From Prostheceraeus crozeri (lineage: Eukaryota > Platyhelminthes > Polycladida > Euryleptidae), in NCBI GenBank assembly GCA_907163375.1, contig CAJQUW010013620.1, positions 343,001 to 407,000 on the forward strand: a stretch of DNA of 64,000 nt, written 5' to 3'. Position numbers and translations under genes: made by a program. Within the stretch, counting starts at the first letter, position 1. Every line of letters begins with the position of its first letter. Under the pieces are notes generated by a model, which saw nothing but the letters and a program-made list of their open reading frames with translations, was not told the DNA's origin and ran no database searches. Positions 22,931 to 36,800 of this stretch are shown piece by piece.

Positions 22931-24300
22931 GACTTAGTACTTTTAGAGTGATGAGAGAAACATAGAAACTCATTTTTGCCAAAAATTGCAATCTGCGTCC
23001 GATTGGATTAACGTGTGATTTTCTTTCATCGTGTCTGATAAGAGGAACCATGTAGAACTCGGCAAACGTCCAGATTAGTAGTAGGCATAGGGTGCACATA
23101 TTTCTGTCAAAGTCTCAGTTCGGCCTCATTCCCTGCAGAAACTCATTCTGGCTTCCGGTCTAATCTATGCTCGGAATAAAAAAATCATCATCATCAGATA
23201 AAGAATGTCTGGCAAAGATCGAAGAAGCAAAATTTACTGGAAATAAAGCCATTCCAATACTTGGAAAATGAGATTAACAACAGCAAAGAACTTTCAAGCA
23301 TTAATATTTATTATGCGTCATCACATATCAATTGAAAAATGAAGTAATGAACCAAGAAGATTGCATGACCATGAGACCACTGAAGCTGACAGGTTGCGAG
23401 CAATTACATGGCTTAATTAGAAGACAGCAAACTAAAGATTTACTCAATTGTCTTAAATATCTCATTTTGTGCAAGGAAAAATACATGGAATTACAATACA
23501 TATTGTTAAGAAAGAATTCAGCAGCTGTTGACAGCAGTTTCCTCTCACATCATTAAACTTTGCTTCAAATATTATTGAGTGCATTACTCCCATATTTCAA
23601 AATTACGATTTCATGTTAAAATGTCATATTAATTGATGAAGTGATCACAAATGTGATTGATTTGATCATTTCAGCATGCATCAATGGTGATAATTTGCAT
23701 CTTCAACTCCCAGAAAGGGTGAGGAGAATTATGACTTTCCATATTTAGTTATACTGAAGGTTTTATGCGAGACCATGCAAATTTGTAGAATTATGCAATA
23801 TGTCTAGGATAAAGCTTCGAAATGCTGTCAAATTTGTGATGATCCCATTCATTGAATGTGATCATCACAATAAAAATGGCAAAAAATAAAAATCGCAATA
23901 GTGTCTAAGAAGCACATGTATCCTATAAGTTATCTTACTCCAGAAGAAAAAATATCTGTCGAACAAACATATCAAGACTATGCAAACAGATCTACATCTG
24001 AATTTACTTCAGTCAAAAAAACACAACTTCTACTAAATGCCATTGAATACAAAATTCCAATGGCAGCTTCATGCGATGCGATTTTCAACTGATATTCTTT
24101 GAAGACAATTCTTAGTAGTCGAAGATCGTGGTGCATTCTCTCACAACTGTATTACATTCACATTTGATGCCACTTTTTGAGTTCTTCACTTTTCAAACAT
24201 AGCTCTCTGAAAGTGATACGAGGCGAATGGCTTTCATATGCCCAAAGCAGTCAAGGAAGCATGTACCAAGAGAATAATTTGCTCGATCAGAGCCCAATTT
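22931..24300. other. No gene assigned
   Basis: Includes a 63-codon frame at 23901-24092 (SKKHMYPISYLTPEEKI..) with a protein-like composition that I cannot place. No splice or transposon signals were seen. Confidence 0.35.
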
Positions 24301-24422
24301 AGAATAGAATAGTGTTTATATTGAGAATGAAAATCACAATTTACAATCAAGTGTTGACAGATAAAAGGTAGATGTGGTAAAAAAAATAGCACCTATCATT
24401 AGATAAAAGTAGTGACCAAAAG

Positions 24423-24793
24423 TTATGGCGGACGGCGACTTTGAGTATTGCACATAAAACTAGCCATGAAAGGAAAAAACGAGTCTTTCATCTTGACAGT
24501 GCGGCATAGCGGGATGCAAGGAACACCAGTATGCAACAATCTTTCAGGGGTTAGTTTGTGAAGAATGTGTGTATTGTCACTTTCAGCTTTGATAAATAAT
24601 TGTTTGCTAATCAACAAACGGCGGTTTTCAATTTCACGTAAAGAACACTGACAAGTTCTGGGATCGTCTCGAAAAATTATCATATGTGCTCTTTTATCGA
24701 CTCGAGCAAGACGGTTGTTCAATATTCTATTGAGGCTTACAAAAACAGGGCAGGCATATTCACAAACAGATCTTACACATGAGGTATACACTT
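24423..24793 (-). pseudogene. LINE B ORF2, C-terminal piece
   Basis: Encodes VYTSCVRSVCEYACPVFVSL, then LARVDKRAHMIIF, RRLLISKQLFIKAESDN and SFFPFMASFMCN, the thumb and C-terminal part of a CR1-like ORF2. It abuts the poly(A) of LINE A at its 5' side, and its 3' UTR runs to about 24302. With 28603-30910 it makes up one ORF2 divided by the nested insertion. Confidence 0.8.
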
Positions 24794-27700
24794 GGTTTTT
24801 TTTTTACTGAATTTTCACCCCTAGCACAGCTATGAGCCATGAACGAAGCTAGGGGTTACTCAATGAAAAGTAACAAATTGTATTATTTTAAATAAATAAA
24901 ATTTTAAAAAAAACAGATCTTCCAATCTGATTAAGCTGTCCCCATCAGAAACCTATTCGCACGCCTCTTGAAAGTATCAAGATTGTATTGGTCAGGGAAA
25001 GTGGTCTGGGGAAGCTGATTCCAAAGCTGTGCCGTGCGAACAAAAAAGCTTTTCGAGCGACTCACAGTACGTGCGCGTTCTAATCTCACATTATAGCATG
25101 TGAGTGCATTAGCTCTGCGTGTGCTTCTGGAGAAGATCTTAGGTTTGGGTACGCACTCATTTACTGCAGAGCTGCTTCTACCGAAATAGTACCTGTAGAA
25201 GAGACTGACGGAGAGCGGCTGCAACTTGCTAGCAAGTTTTTCATCCATGAGATTCTTGACACGTTTCTAAACCCGTTCAAGGAGGTTAAGATGCGTTTGT
25301 TGGGCGCCTGCCCACAGATGACAACAATACTCCATCAGAGGACGAATAGTGGACTTGTAAAGATAGCAGACAGTCTGTGGTGGAAGATAGCTGTTGGCAC
25401 GATAGAGACTACCAATGCGTTGAGCTGCCTGCTTGCTAATGGATTGGATGTACGGTTTTCATGACAAGTCTTTCGTAGCCGCCAATCCAAGGAAGGAGAT
25501 GGAATCTTGTTCTCTGATCCTATTATCTGACATTTTAATGCTATGATCATCATCTCCTTTAAGTCAGAGTGCAGAATACTCTGAGTTTTTGAAGGATTGA
25601 AGGAAACAAGCCAATTGGCGCCCCATTCTGAGACCCTGCGTAAGTCTTCATTAAGAACGTCGCATAACTGCTGACGTTGCTGAGTGTTTTTAGCGAGTCG
25701 CTCATTGGAATTGAAGAGTGTTGTGTCATCTGCATACATCACCAATTTACTCACTAGGCAGTCTGGGAGGTCGTTGATGTACAGCAGAAAAAGAGTGGGT
25801 CCCAAAATTGACCCTTGAGGAACTCCTGCATTGACAGACTTGGTGGAAGACTTTTGTCCATCTAAGACGACATATATCTGCCGGTCACTAAGGAAAGAAG
25901 CAAGAAGTTTGTGGATTTTATCAGCAACTTCATGGGACTTTAGCTTCATAAGGAGTTCCTGATGCCAGACTTTATCGAATGCCTTGGAAATATCCAAGGC
26001 AACTGATCTCGTCTCACCTTGTCTGTCAAGGACACGACTCACATGTTCAGTGACATATGAAAGAAGATCTGCAGTTGATCGAGAGTGCCTGAAGCCATAC
26101 TGTTCTTCTGATAGAAGGTTCTGAGTTTCAAGGAAGTTAACAATGTGTTGGTTAATCACTGCTTCAAAAATCTTGCCAGCAATTGGAAGCAGGCTGATAG
26201 GACGGTAACTAGATGGAAGAGATGAGTCAGAACTTTTCTTTGGAACTGGAACCACGGAAGCTACTTTCCAACAAGAGGGAAACTCACCGGTGGATACACA
26301 TCTACTAAACAGTTTAGATAAAAGTGGAGAAAGCTCAGGTGAGAGATGCTTGAAGACCGAAACCGGGATGCCATCTGGTCCACTAGACTTAGAGCTATCG
26401 AGACCGGCGATGATCTTTTTGACGTTTCGGACTGTGACTGAAGGAGGACTAATTGTCTCATCAGTGCGCGTGGTAATTGGAGGTGGAATTCTACCTCCAT
26501 CGTCTAATGACGAATTCTTCGCAAACTCCTTGCAAAGAAGCTCGGCTTTGTCTGCTGAGGTTATCGCCATAGAAGTACTGACTTCGGCATGACGGAGTGC
26601 TGGGATGGAGGATTTGTTCCTATTGGTGACACTGTTGTAAATCCTCCAGAAGTCCTTAGAGCCAAGCTTTTGGGTAGCAATGGATTTCCGTACATACAAA
26701 GCGTAACGGCTTTTGGCCTGATGTATGGTTTCCTTGCAATGTCTACGTGCGGTTTTGTACAATTCAAGATTGCCAGCGCTACTGTCACGCTTATACTTAT
26801 GGAAAAAGTGGTCACGCTGGCAACTTGCAGCTGCACATTCTGGTGTAAACCAAGGTTGTGAGTGGGGCTTCATTTGGAAAGTACGGTGAGGAATGTAGGC
26901 CAACATCCCTATCTGAAGCCACTCTGTCAGTTCTTGCGCCGACTTGTGGACGTTCTCGCTCAGAATCAAATTCTCAGCTTGAACTTGACTAAGAAAAGTG
27001 CGGAAGCCACACCAGTCTGCTTTGGAGAATTGATAAACTGTTCTATGGAAGGGTGCAGACGGTGTGGAGCAAATTTGTTTGCCAGAAACTGTGATAACAT
27101 AGTGATCAGACGTGCCGAGGGGAGAAGTAACCTTGTGTGAAAAACAAGTTGGATTTGAGGTGAGAAACAGGTCAAGGAGATATCCAGTATCCCCAGCTCG
27201 GTCAGGCACTCTGGTAGGACAAGTGACAATTTGACTAAGGTTGTGAGAGACAGCGAAATCCTGGGCTGCCTGACCGGAGAGATCGGTGGTGCGTGAGTGC
27301 ACAAGCCAGTCAACATTGTGCACGTTGAAGTCACCAAAAACGGCAACTTCAGCGCTGGGATACTCTTGTAGAAGAGAATCGATCTTGTCAGAAAGAACAT
27401 TGAAAATATCAGCATTAGTTGATGGAGAGCGGTATAGGAAAAATAGAAGAAGAGTAATCTTCTGCAGCGGCGCAATGAAGGCAAGATACTCATGCCTTGG
27501 ATCCTCTGAGCTACGAAGCCTTCTCAAGGGAAGGCTTGTCTTGGCATAGACTCCAAGACCATGACAAGGTGCTTTATCCATCCGGTGAAATATGTATCCA
27601 TCAGGAAGAACGTCGCTTGATGACACACTGGAATCTAACCTGGTTTCCGACAGGGCTAGAAGATCTGGTGACTTACCTTGCAGGAAGATGTTGATGTCGT

Positions 27701-28620
27701 CGTAATTGGACCTCAGTCCTCTTACGTTGCTGAAGCTGATCCTGAGAGGGGTTTTGAGCTTGACGGCTTGACTACGTTTCTTGTGTGTCTTTCTCATTTT
27801 CATAATTTCTCATAGAATATCAATCAAATAAACGAAAATTATACTGTACAACAAAGTGATACAAGAAACATTGGAAGGCATCAGAAAAACGTAAATAATA
27901 GCAACAAAGCTGCAATAAATAATACGCAAAAAAGACACTTATAGGCACAGTTCATGTCGCAAAAGCTTGAAGAAACCCAAATGAGAACCCCTTTGCCGTA
28001 ACAATGAGTACAAGTCAGGTAGGCCACAGAGGAACCGGATACAGCTACACGGGCTAAACCCCTCAGTAAAGCTACCCACGCATGTCCGTGGCAGTGGAAC
28101 TGTACCGCCTTTTTTCGAGCAGTTGACTGGGCCTGCCTCCCAAAGCATTACCAGTGGGTTCGGGACCCTCGAACTACCTGACGCCCGTATGCCGTGAATA
28201 CGTTGGATCTGTCACACCTTAACCTGCAACAAATGGGGAAGTGCAAAAGAGAGCAGTGGAAGGAAGTTCGATCACAAATGAGCCAAATAAGTGCCATGCC
28301 CAAAATCCTGATTCAACAACATGAAACATCTGATGACTGTTCATATCTCGCAAATCAGGGGGTGGTGTTAATTGGGACGGCCGAAGCCTACCACACATTT
28401 AAAATAAACAAACGTGGAGAAAAAGAATGAAAAATTAATCAAACATAAATAAATTCAATGACCAGTAAAATAAAAATAATATTCCAGAGCCTGCTAGTTA
28501 GCCGGAGCACGGTCACAAACCGCCGACAATGAACCTTTCCGACAAGGTAGAACCCAAAGAAGCATGAGCTTCAGACGACACAGCCTAATTGCGACTCCGT
28601 TTTCACCCTTTCACCGCTTT
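24794..28620 (-). mobile_element. CR1/jockey-like LINE A, nested in LINE B
   Basis: Runs on the - strand from a 5' end near 28620 (TCAAAGCGGTGAAAGGG) to a poly(A) tail at 24794-24804. The 0.8 kb before the ORF2 start at 27803 has no ORF1 that I can recognise, so either ORF1 is lost or this family has a short leader. LINE A is better preserved than LINE B, consistent with being the later arrival. I did not find a clear target-site duplication. Confidence 0.8.
24931..27803 (-). pseudogene. LINE A ORF2, endonuclease-reverse transcriptase, near-intact
   Basis: The endonuclease domain (residues about 20-240) shows FSNVRGLRSNYDDINIF, LLALSETRLDSS, VAVFGDFNVHN and LGTSDHYVI. The reverse transcriptase (about 470-720) shows SSYRPISLLPIAGKIFEAVI, ALDISKAFDKVWH, NAGVPQGSILGPTLFLLYIN and LVMYADDTTLF, with the catalytic Y-A-D-D present. 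The frame is open from 27803 to about 25560, then changes by one base. The proper C-terminus continues in the other frame through GSLYRANSYLPPQTVCYLY and TIRPLMEYCCHLWAGAQQTH, with two in-frame stops, to [15 protein letters not shown] ending at 24931. The endonuclease nicks the target and the reverse transcriptase copies element RNA there. Confidence 0.85.
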
Positions 28621-30910
28621 GAGGCCGCAGGTTGAGTGAGAAAGGGTGAAGTTCGTCGCTCGATACAAATGGACGAAGCTTGCGTAAACCTTAAAGCGCT
28701 TATTGACAACTTTAATAATATTATTCATATGAGCCTCACAACTTAACGTTTCAGAAATAGTGATACCCAGGATATTAACAGATGGGACAATATCAACAGG
28801 AAAACTGTACAAAGATGGGTTCCGCAAATCAGAATTCTTAAGACAGATGACTGCTTTGGATTTTGACACGTTCAAAGAAAGATTGTTTCTTTCACACCAG
28901 TTTGAAACATCATTGACATAGGTAAGTACAATCTCATTAACATGGGCAGAGTCAGTATCATAAATAGGTAATATCAGCGTCAGATCGTCTGACTATTTCA
29001 CGCAACCTACAGCATTACCTAGATTCCCAGTACATCGATAATCACCAAAAAATGCGGCAAAAATATATGGAGCGAGAACAATACCCGGCGGAACACCTGA
29101 CATTCTTTGAAAAGGTTTCGAAATAACATCTTGTAAAGTAACAGAAGATGCCCTGTCTCTGAGGTAATCATTCAGCCATAACACAAAACCAGAGGGCAAG
29201 CCAGCTCGTAAGAATTTGCTAACAATAAGATCATGATTTAGCTTGTCAAAAGCCTTCTGAAGGTCAAAAGTTATGAGAACCGAGCCGCAGCAATTCTTTT
29301 CATCATAGTTTTTGCATAGCTCATTTGTGATTGTTACCAGAGCTGTTGCAGTTGAGCATGATTTTCTAAATCCATGCTGTTCTGGGCCGAATAACTGCAC
29401 AATTTGTGGGTACATATTCGTCAATACAATTCTTTCAAACAATTTGGCAGGGAGAATGGTCTGTGAGATCGGTCTTAACTTATCAATCTTTGTTGGATAT
29501 GCTTTGGGCACCGGTGTTATGACATCGCTTTTCCATTCAATGGGAAATTTTCTTTGATCAATGGACGCTTGATAAATATCAGTGAGAGGAAGAGCAATGT
29601 ATTTTGACAGCTGCTTATAAATGATGGAGGGTATATTTTTGTCACCTGATGATTTGCTTGATTTTACTTTTGTCAAAGCACTCATGACGTCATGCGCATT
29701 GACTTGCAAACTCCAACCGTCATCAATTATTTCATTGTCAACAGGCATTAAATTTCGATTTAGACCACCTTTGAACTCATCAACAATCTTTGTTAATGTA
29801 TTTTGAACACCACCATATTCGTTTATGCAATTATCAAAAGTGTTTTTTCTTTTTTCTTTTCCAGTGAATAAGGCCAGCAGTTTCCATGGTCCGTTGGATT
29901 TGCTTTTGATTTTATTAGCCCAAATTTGTTTGCATTTCTGGACTTCGTTTCTCACTTTGATTTTCAGATGCTCATATCGACCCCAATCTTTTGCCCGGCA
30001 TGCAGCCCAGCGCTCATCAATTAGATGTTTTGTTAACGGAGTCAACCACTCCTTATCATTTGAGCTCATAACAACATCATGTTGGGGGATTATTTGGTTG
30101 ACATACGTCGACGATGTGTCATGAAATATACGCCATTTGCCGTTAACATCATTGGTACTCGACAATAAAGACCAATCATGGTTTTCGACTATGGAACAAA
30201 GTTTATCAATGTTCGATTTTCGAAGATCATATACTTTGCGAACAGAAAAATAGGATGCATTTACATTTGTATCAACAAAGCTGTGAGAGGTAATGAACAA
30301 GTGATCAGCGTTGCCAATGGGAGAGTTGTACTTTACATTATCAGGGGTGTACGAAGTGGTCAAATCTCTCGATATCAAAACATGATCCAAAATTTTATCT
30401 TTACGTGTTGGGTGAAGAATGAGATCAGATAGATCAAAATCATTACATAATAACTGATGGTTGAAATGATTCAAATCTCCGGCCATAATGAAATTGCACA
30501 AAGGCTTCAAAGCCAAAAGATATTCGTATGAATTACTGATGAAATCGTAAATTGCACCAAGATCATTCGAATTACATGATGGTGCGATGTACATACATAA
30601 AACATACAGTCGTGCGTTTGGAATTTCTATAATATTAACAGAAGCATTCTCTGGAAAACTGAATGGCACATGGACATCGGAAGGACATAAAAGTTTGCTG
30701 ACATATATAGCTGTACCTCCTCCTCTTCTTCCATTCCGATCGTTTCTAAACATGCTGTAATTTGGTATGTGAACCAAGGCATCCGAAATATTACAATGGA
30801 GCTAGGTTTCCGTTATACAGACAATGTCAGATTTTATTACAGACAAAATAGCACTTAATTCATTCATTTTCGGTAAGAGCGATTGAATGTTTACAAGGGA
30901 TACAGAGGGG
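28603..30910 (-). pseudogene. LINE B ORF2 (endonuclease-reverse transcriptase), main part
   Basis: The apurinic-type endonuclease begins near 30910 (SLVNIQSLLPKMNELSAIL, then CITET followed by a stop where relatives have W) and continues GGGTAIYVSK, FIMAGDLNHFNHQ and NADHLFI. The reverse transcriptase shows LRPISQTILPAKLFERIV, TFDLQKAFDKLNHD and MSGVPPGIVLAPYIF. At the active site, Tyr of Y-A-D-D is a stop codon (CVK, stop, SDDLTL, about 28990). The frame resumes in NVSKSKAVICL and stops at the insertion near 28620; the C-terminal piece lies at 24423-24793. The stops and the insertion make it inactive. Confidence 0.8.
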
Positions 30911-30956
30911 TAACTAGTAGACGGTTTACTTGCGGACAGGAGACGCATAAGATAGT

Positions 30957-31726
30957 TCACCGAAAATTTGTAGCAGTGTTTTTTTGAACTATTTCTCCGT
31001 GACGTATCCAGACATCTTCGCCTGCTTGTCTGCGAATCTTAAGTTCTCGTATCAATAATTTATGTTGTTTGCTCTGAGAAGGGGTGAGATCTTGATTGAT
31101 ATAGATATTTTTGTGATTTGCGGAGCTTTTCAACTTTTTGGCATTTTTCAAGATGGTGTACTTGAATTTTCCGCTGCTGCAAGTTACCTTTAATGGACGA
31201 CTTTTATTCGCTACTGGGCGCCCAAACCTTTGAACACTTTCTACATTGATTCTACCGTCGATAACATCAATATCTTCGAGGACTCCTATCACCTTTCCAA
31301 AATCTCTTTCCCGTCTTTCTTCGACATTTCCTTCATTCACTTCCGGGATGCCAATCATGATTAAGTTATTCTGGCGCAGTAAACGCTGATGCATTTCTTC
31401 AGTTGCTTTATTCACTTCTTCATCAATCTTTGAACTTATGGTGTTGTACATATCTTGCAAGGTGTTATACTTTTGAGTAAGCTCAATATGACTGTCAATC
31501 AATGAAGATAGCTTTGATAAATGCAACTGCATGACCTCATTTATCTTTTTCTCTATGATAGAGATTACATCATTCTGATGTGGAGCCGGGGGTGATTCGG
31601 AAGTATAGCTGGCTTTGGACTTTAGAGAGAGATAACAGCTTCTAAAAGTTCCGGTTTTGTAACCGTACTTTTCTTGTTTTGTAGGTCAGCAACAGTCATA
31701 GATATGACTCTGTTCGTTGAACCCAT
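30957..31726 (-). pseudogene. LINE B ORF1 (RNA-binding protein), one frameshift
   Basis: Begins MGSTNRVISMTVADLQNKKS at 31726 and reads to about 31620. It then changes frame and continues SKASYTSESPPAPHQNDVIS to 30957. Features are a coiled-coil stretch (LSSLIDSHIELTQKYNTLQ) and an RRM-like core: RQNNLIMIGIPEV, NVESVQRFGRP, RPLKVTCSS, INQDLTPSQSKQHK. Such ORF1 proteins bind element RNA as a chaperone in the LINE ribonucleoprotein. It ends just before the endonuclease of ORF2. Confidence 0.75.
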
Positions 31727-33314
31727 ATTGCAGAAATAGAATGTCCGGACAACAATGGATGAAAACAAACAGCAACACCAAACGAATTATTTTTAGCTCT
31801 GTACAGATGACGTTGTGTATGTCACGTGATCAAAAATCAATAATTCAGAAATCGAGCGACAGGGAGTGTCTTAGATGCAATGAAAATAACAGCTGATTTT
31901 CAATGCAGTTGACAATACCAACTGTTCATGCACACTCTCAAACACTCGAAATGTGGATAAAGATCACAAGATACGAGGCCGGGTCTGATTGCCAAAGACC
32001 ATGCAAAGACGGACAGATCCAGTCGGCCCAACACTGAACAGCAAAGCGAAATAACGTTGAATTAGATATCTATGCACTAATCCCGAATGACAATAGCACA
32101 GACTAAGCAAACACGTGATTCCAGCGATAGAGGATCGTGACACACAAGAGACCAAGTGATGGACACTCACTCCAAATCGAACACGGGTCCAAAAACGTGC
32201 AAAAAACACGAAAACCACTGAAATACTTGGCAAAAACCTCCAACAACTACAATCAGGAGACAAAGACGAATCTGCCAATCAAAAAATTAATGAGATCGAC
32301 CCACAACATCCACCAGAGAATAAGAAAAACTGCCCGACAACGAGAGCGGCAAAATCGTACAACCGTCACACAGAGGTAACATAATTTAATAATTAATAAT
32401 AATAAATAATTTAAATAATTTAATGGAAAAGTCAAGTTTACACAGCAAAAGCAATCGGATACGTCTATGATATAGGCCCCTTTGTGATAATGTTTTACTT
32501 GACACTTATCAACCAAAATATCGAAAATGGATGTGACAGAAAAAAATGACAAACAACAGAATAATGTCAAAACGATGGCCACAGCACTGATTGATAACGA
32601 TAAATAATTGGTACAAAAATGACAGAAATGCAACGCTTGTCAAAAATGCAGCTGAATAATGAATGAGGCCGGTGTGTTCTTAAAGAATGCCTACGGTATG
32701 TCCTGGAATGAAAAAAAATAGGACGTCAAAAAATACTTCTCTTTGGCGATATATTTTAAGAGAGCGCTGCCCTTCTCATCAGCAGCTGCTACATAATAAG
32801 TTCATGATAAATTACATTTACTCACTACTGTACATGTTGCCAAGTTATGTGAAACGGACGCGCTCACAATATATGTCATCATACCGAGAGTTATTTGGAT
32901 ACCGTATATAATTTTGTTCGGTCCTCCAAACACCTATCAACTGACTGACGCCTGAAGCCACAAAAAATAGAGCAATCCATCACGCAATCATAGCACAGAA
33001 CTTTCAAAGCCAAGCTGAAGAGTAAATTCATCAAACCTTTGAAAAAGTACTAAGTTGGGGATCCACGATGGGGAAAGGAATTTAAGGTCAAACTGATCCA
33101 TGTATAATTAATTGGAGATGAAGTATTTTAGGCTAGTGGATCTTTTCGCTCATGTCTCGTGCATAATATTACAAAGTAGAAGAAACAAAACATTTTACCA
33201 AGAGGAAGTTCGCTTTTAGTGATGGATGCTGATGTTGACATTGCAAATTTTTAGGACGATGAAAATTTAGACAATATATAGAAAAATGCTATTCGGCAAA
33301 ATGCCACAATTAAT
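31727..33314. other. LINE B 5' flank, otherwise unassigned
   Basis: The first few hundred bases are probably LINE B leader. The rest is A+T-rich, with a 126-codon frame on the - strand (32253-32633) of hydrophobic, Cys/Phe-rich, low-complexity make-up. I regard that frame as chance. Confidence 0.4.
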
Positions 33315-33318
33315 AATG

Positions 33319-33701
33319 CTTTTGGATTCGGAAAAATAATCCAATTTGTCGTAACGCGGTAGCTACCTTACGTCCCGAAATGTACGAGCAAAAACAATAC
33401 GATTCGAAGCTTGTACTACGAATGGACTTCTTCTACAGGCAGACCTGCCGGTCAACAAAATTGGTTGAGCATCATCAATATCGAATAACAGCAAATTCAA
33501 ACTGCCACGTATCGACAACTAGCATTCATATAAATTACATCACAGATATCATCATACTAATGCAGTCATACAAGATATCCATTACTACAACAACATAGAT
33601 TCTTATATACATGTACATGCAATCAACCATTCGCTCAGAAATCTGTGCTCCAACACTGCTAACTCACACATAGATATAAAAGTTCAACTCAATGTCCAAC
33701 A
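33319..33701 (-). repeat. BEL/Pao LTR (3' LTR by element orientation)
   Basis: Near-identical to 39199-39580. It lies downstream of the integrase region, so it is the 3' LTR of the - strand element. Confidence 0.9.
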
Positions 33702-33889
33702 GCGCCCGCGATAAAGCCACTCTACAGCGAGACTTCATTAAAATATCACAAAGACATTGAGTTACCTTCAATTCGATCACGCAATAATGTTAATTAATTT
33801 ATGAATATATACGAGACATGAATATCATATTTGTTTGACAGAAAAGGCAGCATAGCAAAGAAACGAGCATTCACACGAAGACACTAGGA

Positions 33890-36800
33890 TCACGAATCAC
33901 CATCATAAGACTCGAGGAGACATAGCTTTGTCACTGGTCGAATCTTCGTAGAATTCTTCGAACGCACTTCTGCAGTCCGCACCAGTCCATCCTGTCCAGT
34001 GTGTATGTTGATCACGAGTCCAAGCGGCCATTCTGCACGGGGAAGATTTTCATCCATCAGTAGGACAACATCACCATTGCAAAAGTTCCTGCACTTATTC
34101 TGCCAGCGACCTCGCGACTGTAGAAGAGGTAAATACTCTTTGATCCATCTTCTCCAAAAAATGTCCGCAAGAAATTGAGCTCGCTTCCATTGACGAATCA
34201 GCTTGTTTGAGCAGTCCTTAGATGTAATCTTATCTGAAGAAAAACTGATGTTAGAACGCAATAGGAGAAGTTTTGATGGAGTTAATGCTTCAGGGCTATG
34301 TTGGTCCGTCGAATTCTTGACAAGAGGACGATCATTCATAATTCGCTCAGCTTCAGTCAGGAATGTCGTAAAAGATTCATCGTCTACAATCTGATTTTTA
34401 ATCAATGCTCTGAGAATGAATCTGGTGGACCTAATCAATCTTTCCCAAACCCCTCCTTCATGAGGAGCAGAAGGTGTCGTGAAATGCCATTCAATTTCGC
34501 GATCTACTAAAGTCGTACGAATCTTATTCTGGTCTAACAGTAGCAAAGATTTCTTCAATTCTTTATTGGCACCGACAAAATTTCTACCATTATCACTGAA
34601 TATCTTGTTTGGTTTGCCACGTCTACTCATGAATTTTGATAGACAGCACAAGAACGAATCCGTACTTAAGCTATATGCCATTTCCAAGTGGACGGCCCTA
34701 CATGCTAAGCAAGTAAAAAGGCAGGCATAACGTTTGACCATAGTCCTCTTGTATCTGACATAGAAGGGTCCAAAATAGTCTACCCCTACATTTGTAAATG
34801 GAGGATTTCCAGCTTCTAACCTCTCTCTAGGTAAATCAGCCATGCGCTGAGGTACTGGATTACGCGACATGCGTCTACATACGAAACAATGATTTACGAT
34901 GCGTTTGACTGTCGATAACCCTCGTAATATCCAGAACTGTTCTCGCAAAATAATCATAACATGCTAGGGTCCTACGTGTCCATTTCGTTCATGACAGTGG
35001 CGAATAAGCAAGTCAACTACGTGATGCTTAGGGGGCAAAATAATTGGATGCTTTTGCTCAAGAGAAAGATCGGAGTTTTCAAGTCTACCTCCTACACATA
35101 TGAGATCATCTATTAATATCGGGCAAAGGGATTTCAAGCGACTACATTTAGGTAATTTTAAGTCTCGATTGCAATATTTGATTTCGGGAAAACTTGATTG
35201 TTGAACAACCTTCAATATCTCACTTCTAGCCTTTTCAATTTCTTCTACAGAAAGAGGCGAAGTATTCACACTGCCACGGTTCAGAAATTTATTCATCAGA
35301 AATGACTTAAAACGGAGTAACCATGCAACATTCCTCTGGAGCTTTTCAATATTTGAAGCAGACTCAATCATTTTTTCTAAGGAAGACTCGCGTGCTTCGA
35401 CTAAGAAAACCGTCTTAACTTCAGGGTCACTTTGAACGTTTGATGTAATCATATCAGGCTGCTTCGGACAACCAATCGAAAGATCAGCCAAAAACTCTGG
35501 TCCTGTCGACCATTTTTGGAGATTTGAAGTTTAATTAGGAAGAATTCCTCTCGATGCTAAATCAGCAGGATTGAGAGTAGACGGAATGTATTTCCATTGT
35601 GAAGGATTGGTAATGTCATGAATGATTGCCAGGCGATTAGCTACAAATGTCTTAAATCGAGTTTTGACGTTACTTATGTAGCGCAGAACTACTTCAAAAT
35701 CGGTCCAAAAAACTGTTTGTACTTTGTCAGTTATTTTTAATTCACGCACGATAGTTTGGTGCATTCGCACAGCCACGACAGCTGCTGACAGCTCCAAACG
35801 TGGAATGCTCACACTCTTAAGAGGAGCCACTCGCGATTTTCCAGCAATTAATGAACATTTCACATTACCGTGTTCATCAAATATTCGAAGATATGACGCA
35901 ACTCCATAGGCAGTCTCAGAAGCATGGGAAAAATGATGCAGTTCCATCGAATGATTTTGAGTGATGAATATTGGCTTCAAACAACGAGGTACATGAAACT
36001 TCTCGAGTGCCATCAAAGAATTCATCCAAGTTTCCATCTCAATTCGAATATTATCTGGAATAACATCATCCCACTTATAATTATCGCGACAAAGATTTTG
36101 CAAGATCAGTTTCGGTATCAGAGTGACAGGGGCAGCCAAGCCCAGCGGATCATGGAATGAACTAGCGACCGATAAAATTCCACGACGAGTAACTGGCACA
36201 GAATTACTCCTGATGGTGTATGAAAATGAATCCTTTTCAACATTCCATCTCATTCCCAAGGCTCTTTGAACAGGCATTTCTCCTTCAAATTCTACATTGA
36301 CGATAGACGGATCCTTTTCTTTTTCAGGGATTGAATTCAATATTTCAATGCTGTTGGAAACAAACTTCGTCAGATGAAATCCGCCTCTCTGCAGCATTTC
36401 ACGGAGCTCGGAAATTAGTTTGATACCCATGTCGATATCACTGATGGACTTCAAGCAATCATCAACGTAGAAATGATGCAAAATAGTTGAAATTGTGCTT
36501 TGTTCATACTGGTCAGCGAAATCTTTCGCAGTTCTCTGCAATGCGAATGAACATGCGCTGGGTGATGAAGTTGCTCCAAAAATATGTTTGGTCATGCAAT
36601 AAACATCTGGAGTTTTCGTCAAATCGCCATTACTCCACCACAAAAATTTCAAGAAATTCTTATCACTGTCTGATACACGAACCTGGTGAAACATCGATTC
36701 CACATCGGCCATAAAGGCATAACGATCCCATCTGAATCTCATTAAAACTCCAATGAGAGAGTTGACGAGATCAGGACCTTGCAATAAAGTATCGTTCAAT

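Larger units (their letters stand above)
24302..31726 (-). mobile_element. CR1/jockey-like LINE B, split by insertion of LINE A
   Basis: A two-ORF LINE on the - strand. Its 3' end near 24302 carries ATTCTATTCT repeats, and its ORF1 starts at 31726. Its body lies in two blocks, about 28620-31726 and 24302-24793. The reverse-transcriptase region breaks off at LYRATNFTLS near 28645 and resumes with VYTSCVRSVCEYACPVF at about 24790. The intervening 3.8 kb is another LINE ending in poly(A) exactly at the second junction, so A jumped into B. The 5' UTR may extend beyond 31726. Confidence 0.85.

Noticed and set aside
32253-32633. 126-codon - strand frame
   Set aside because: Phe/Cys/Leu-rich low-complexity translation of A+T-rich DNA with no family likeness.
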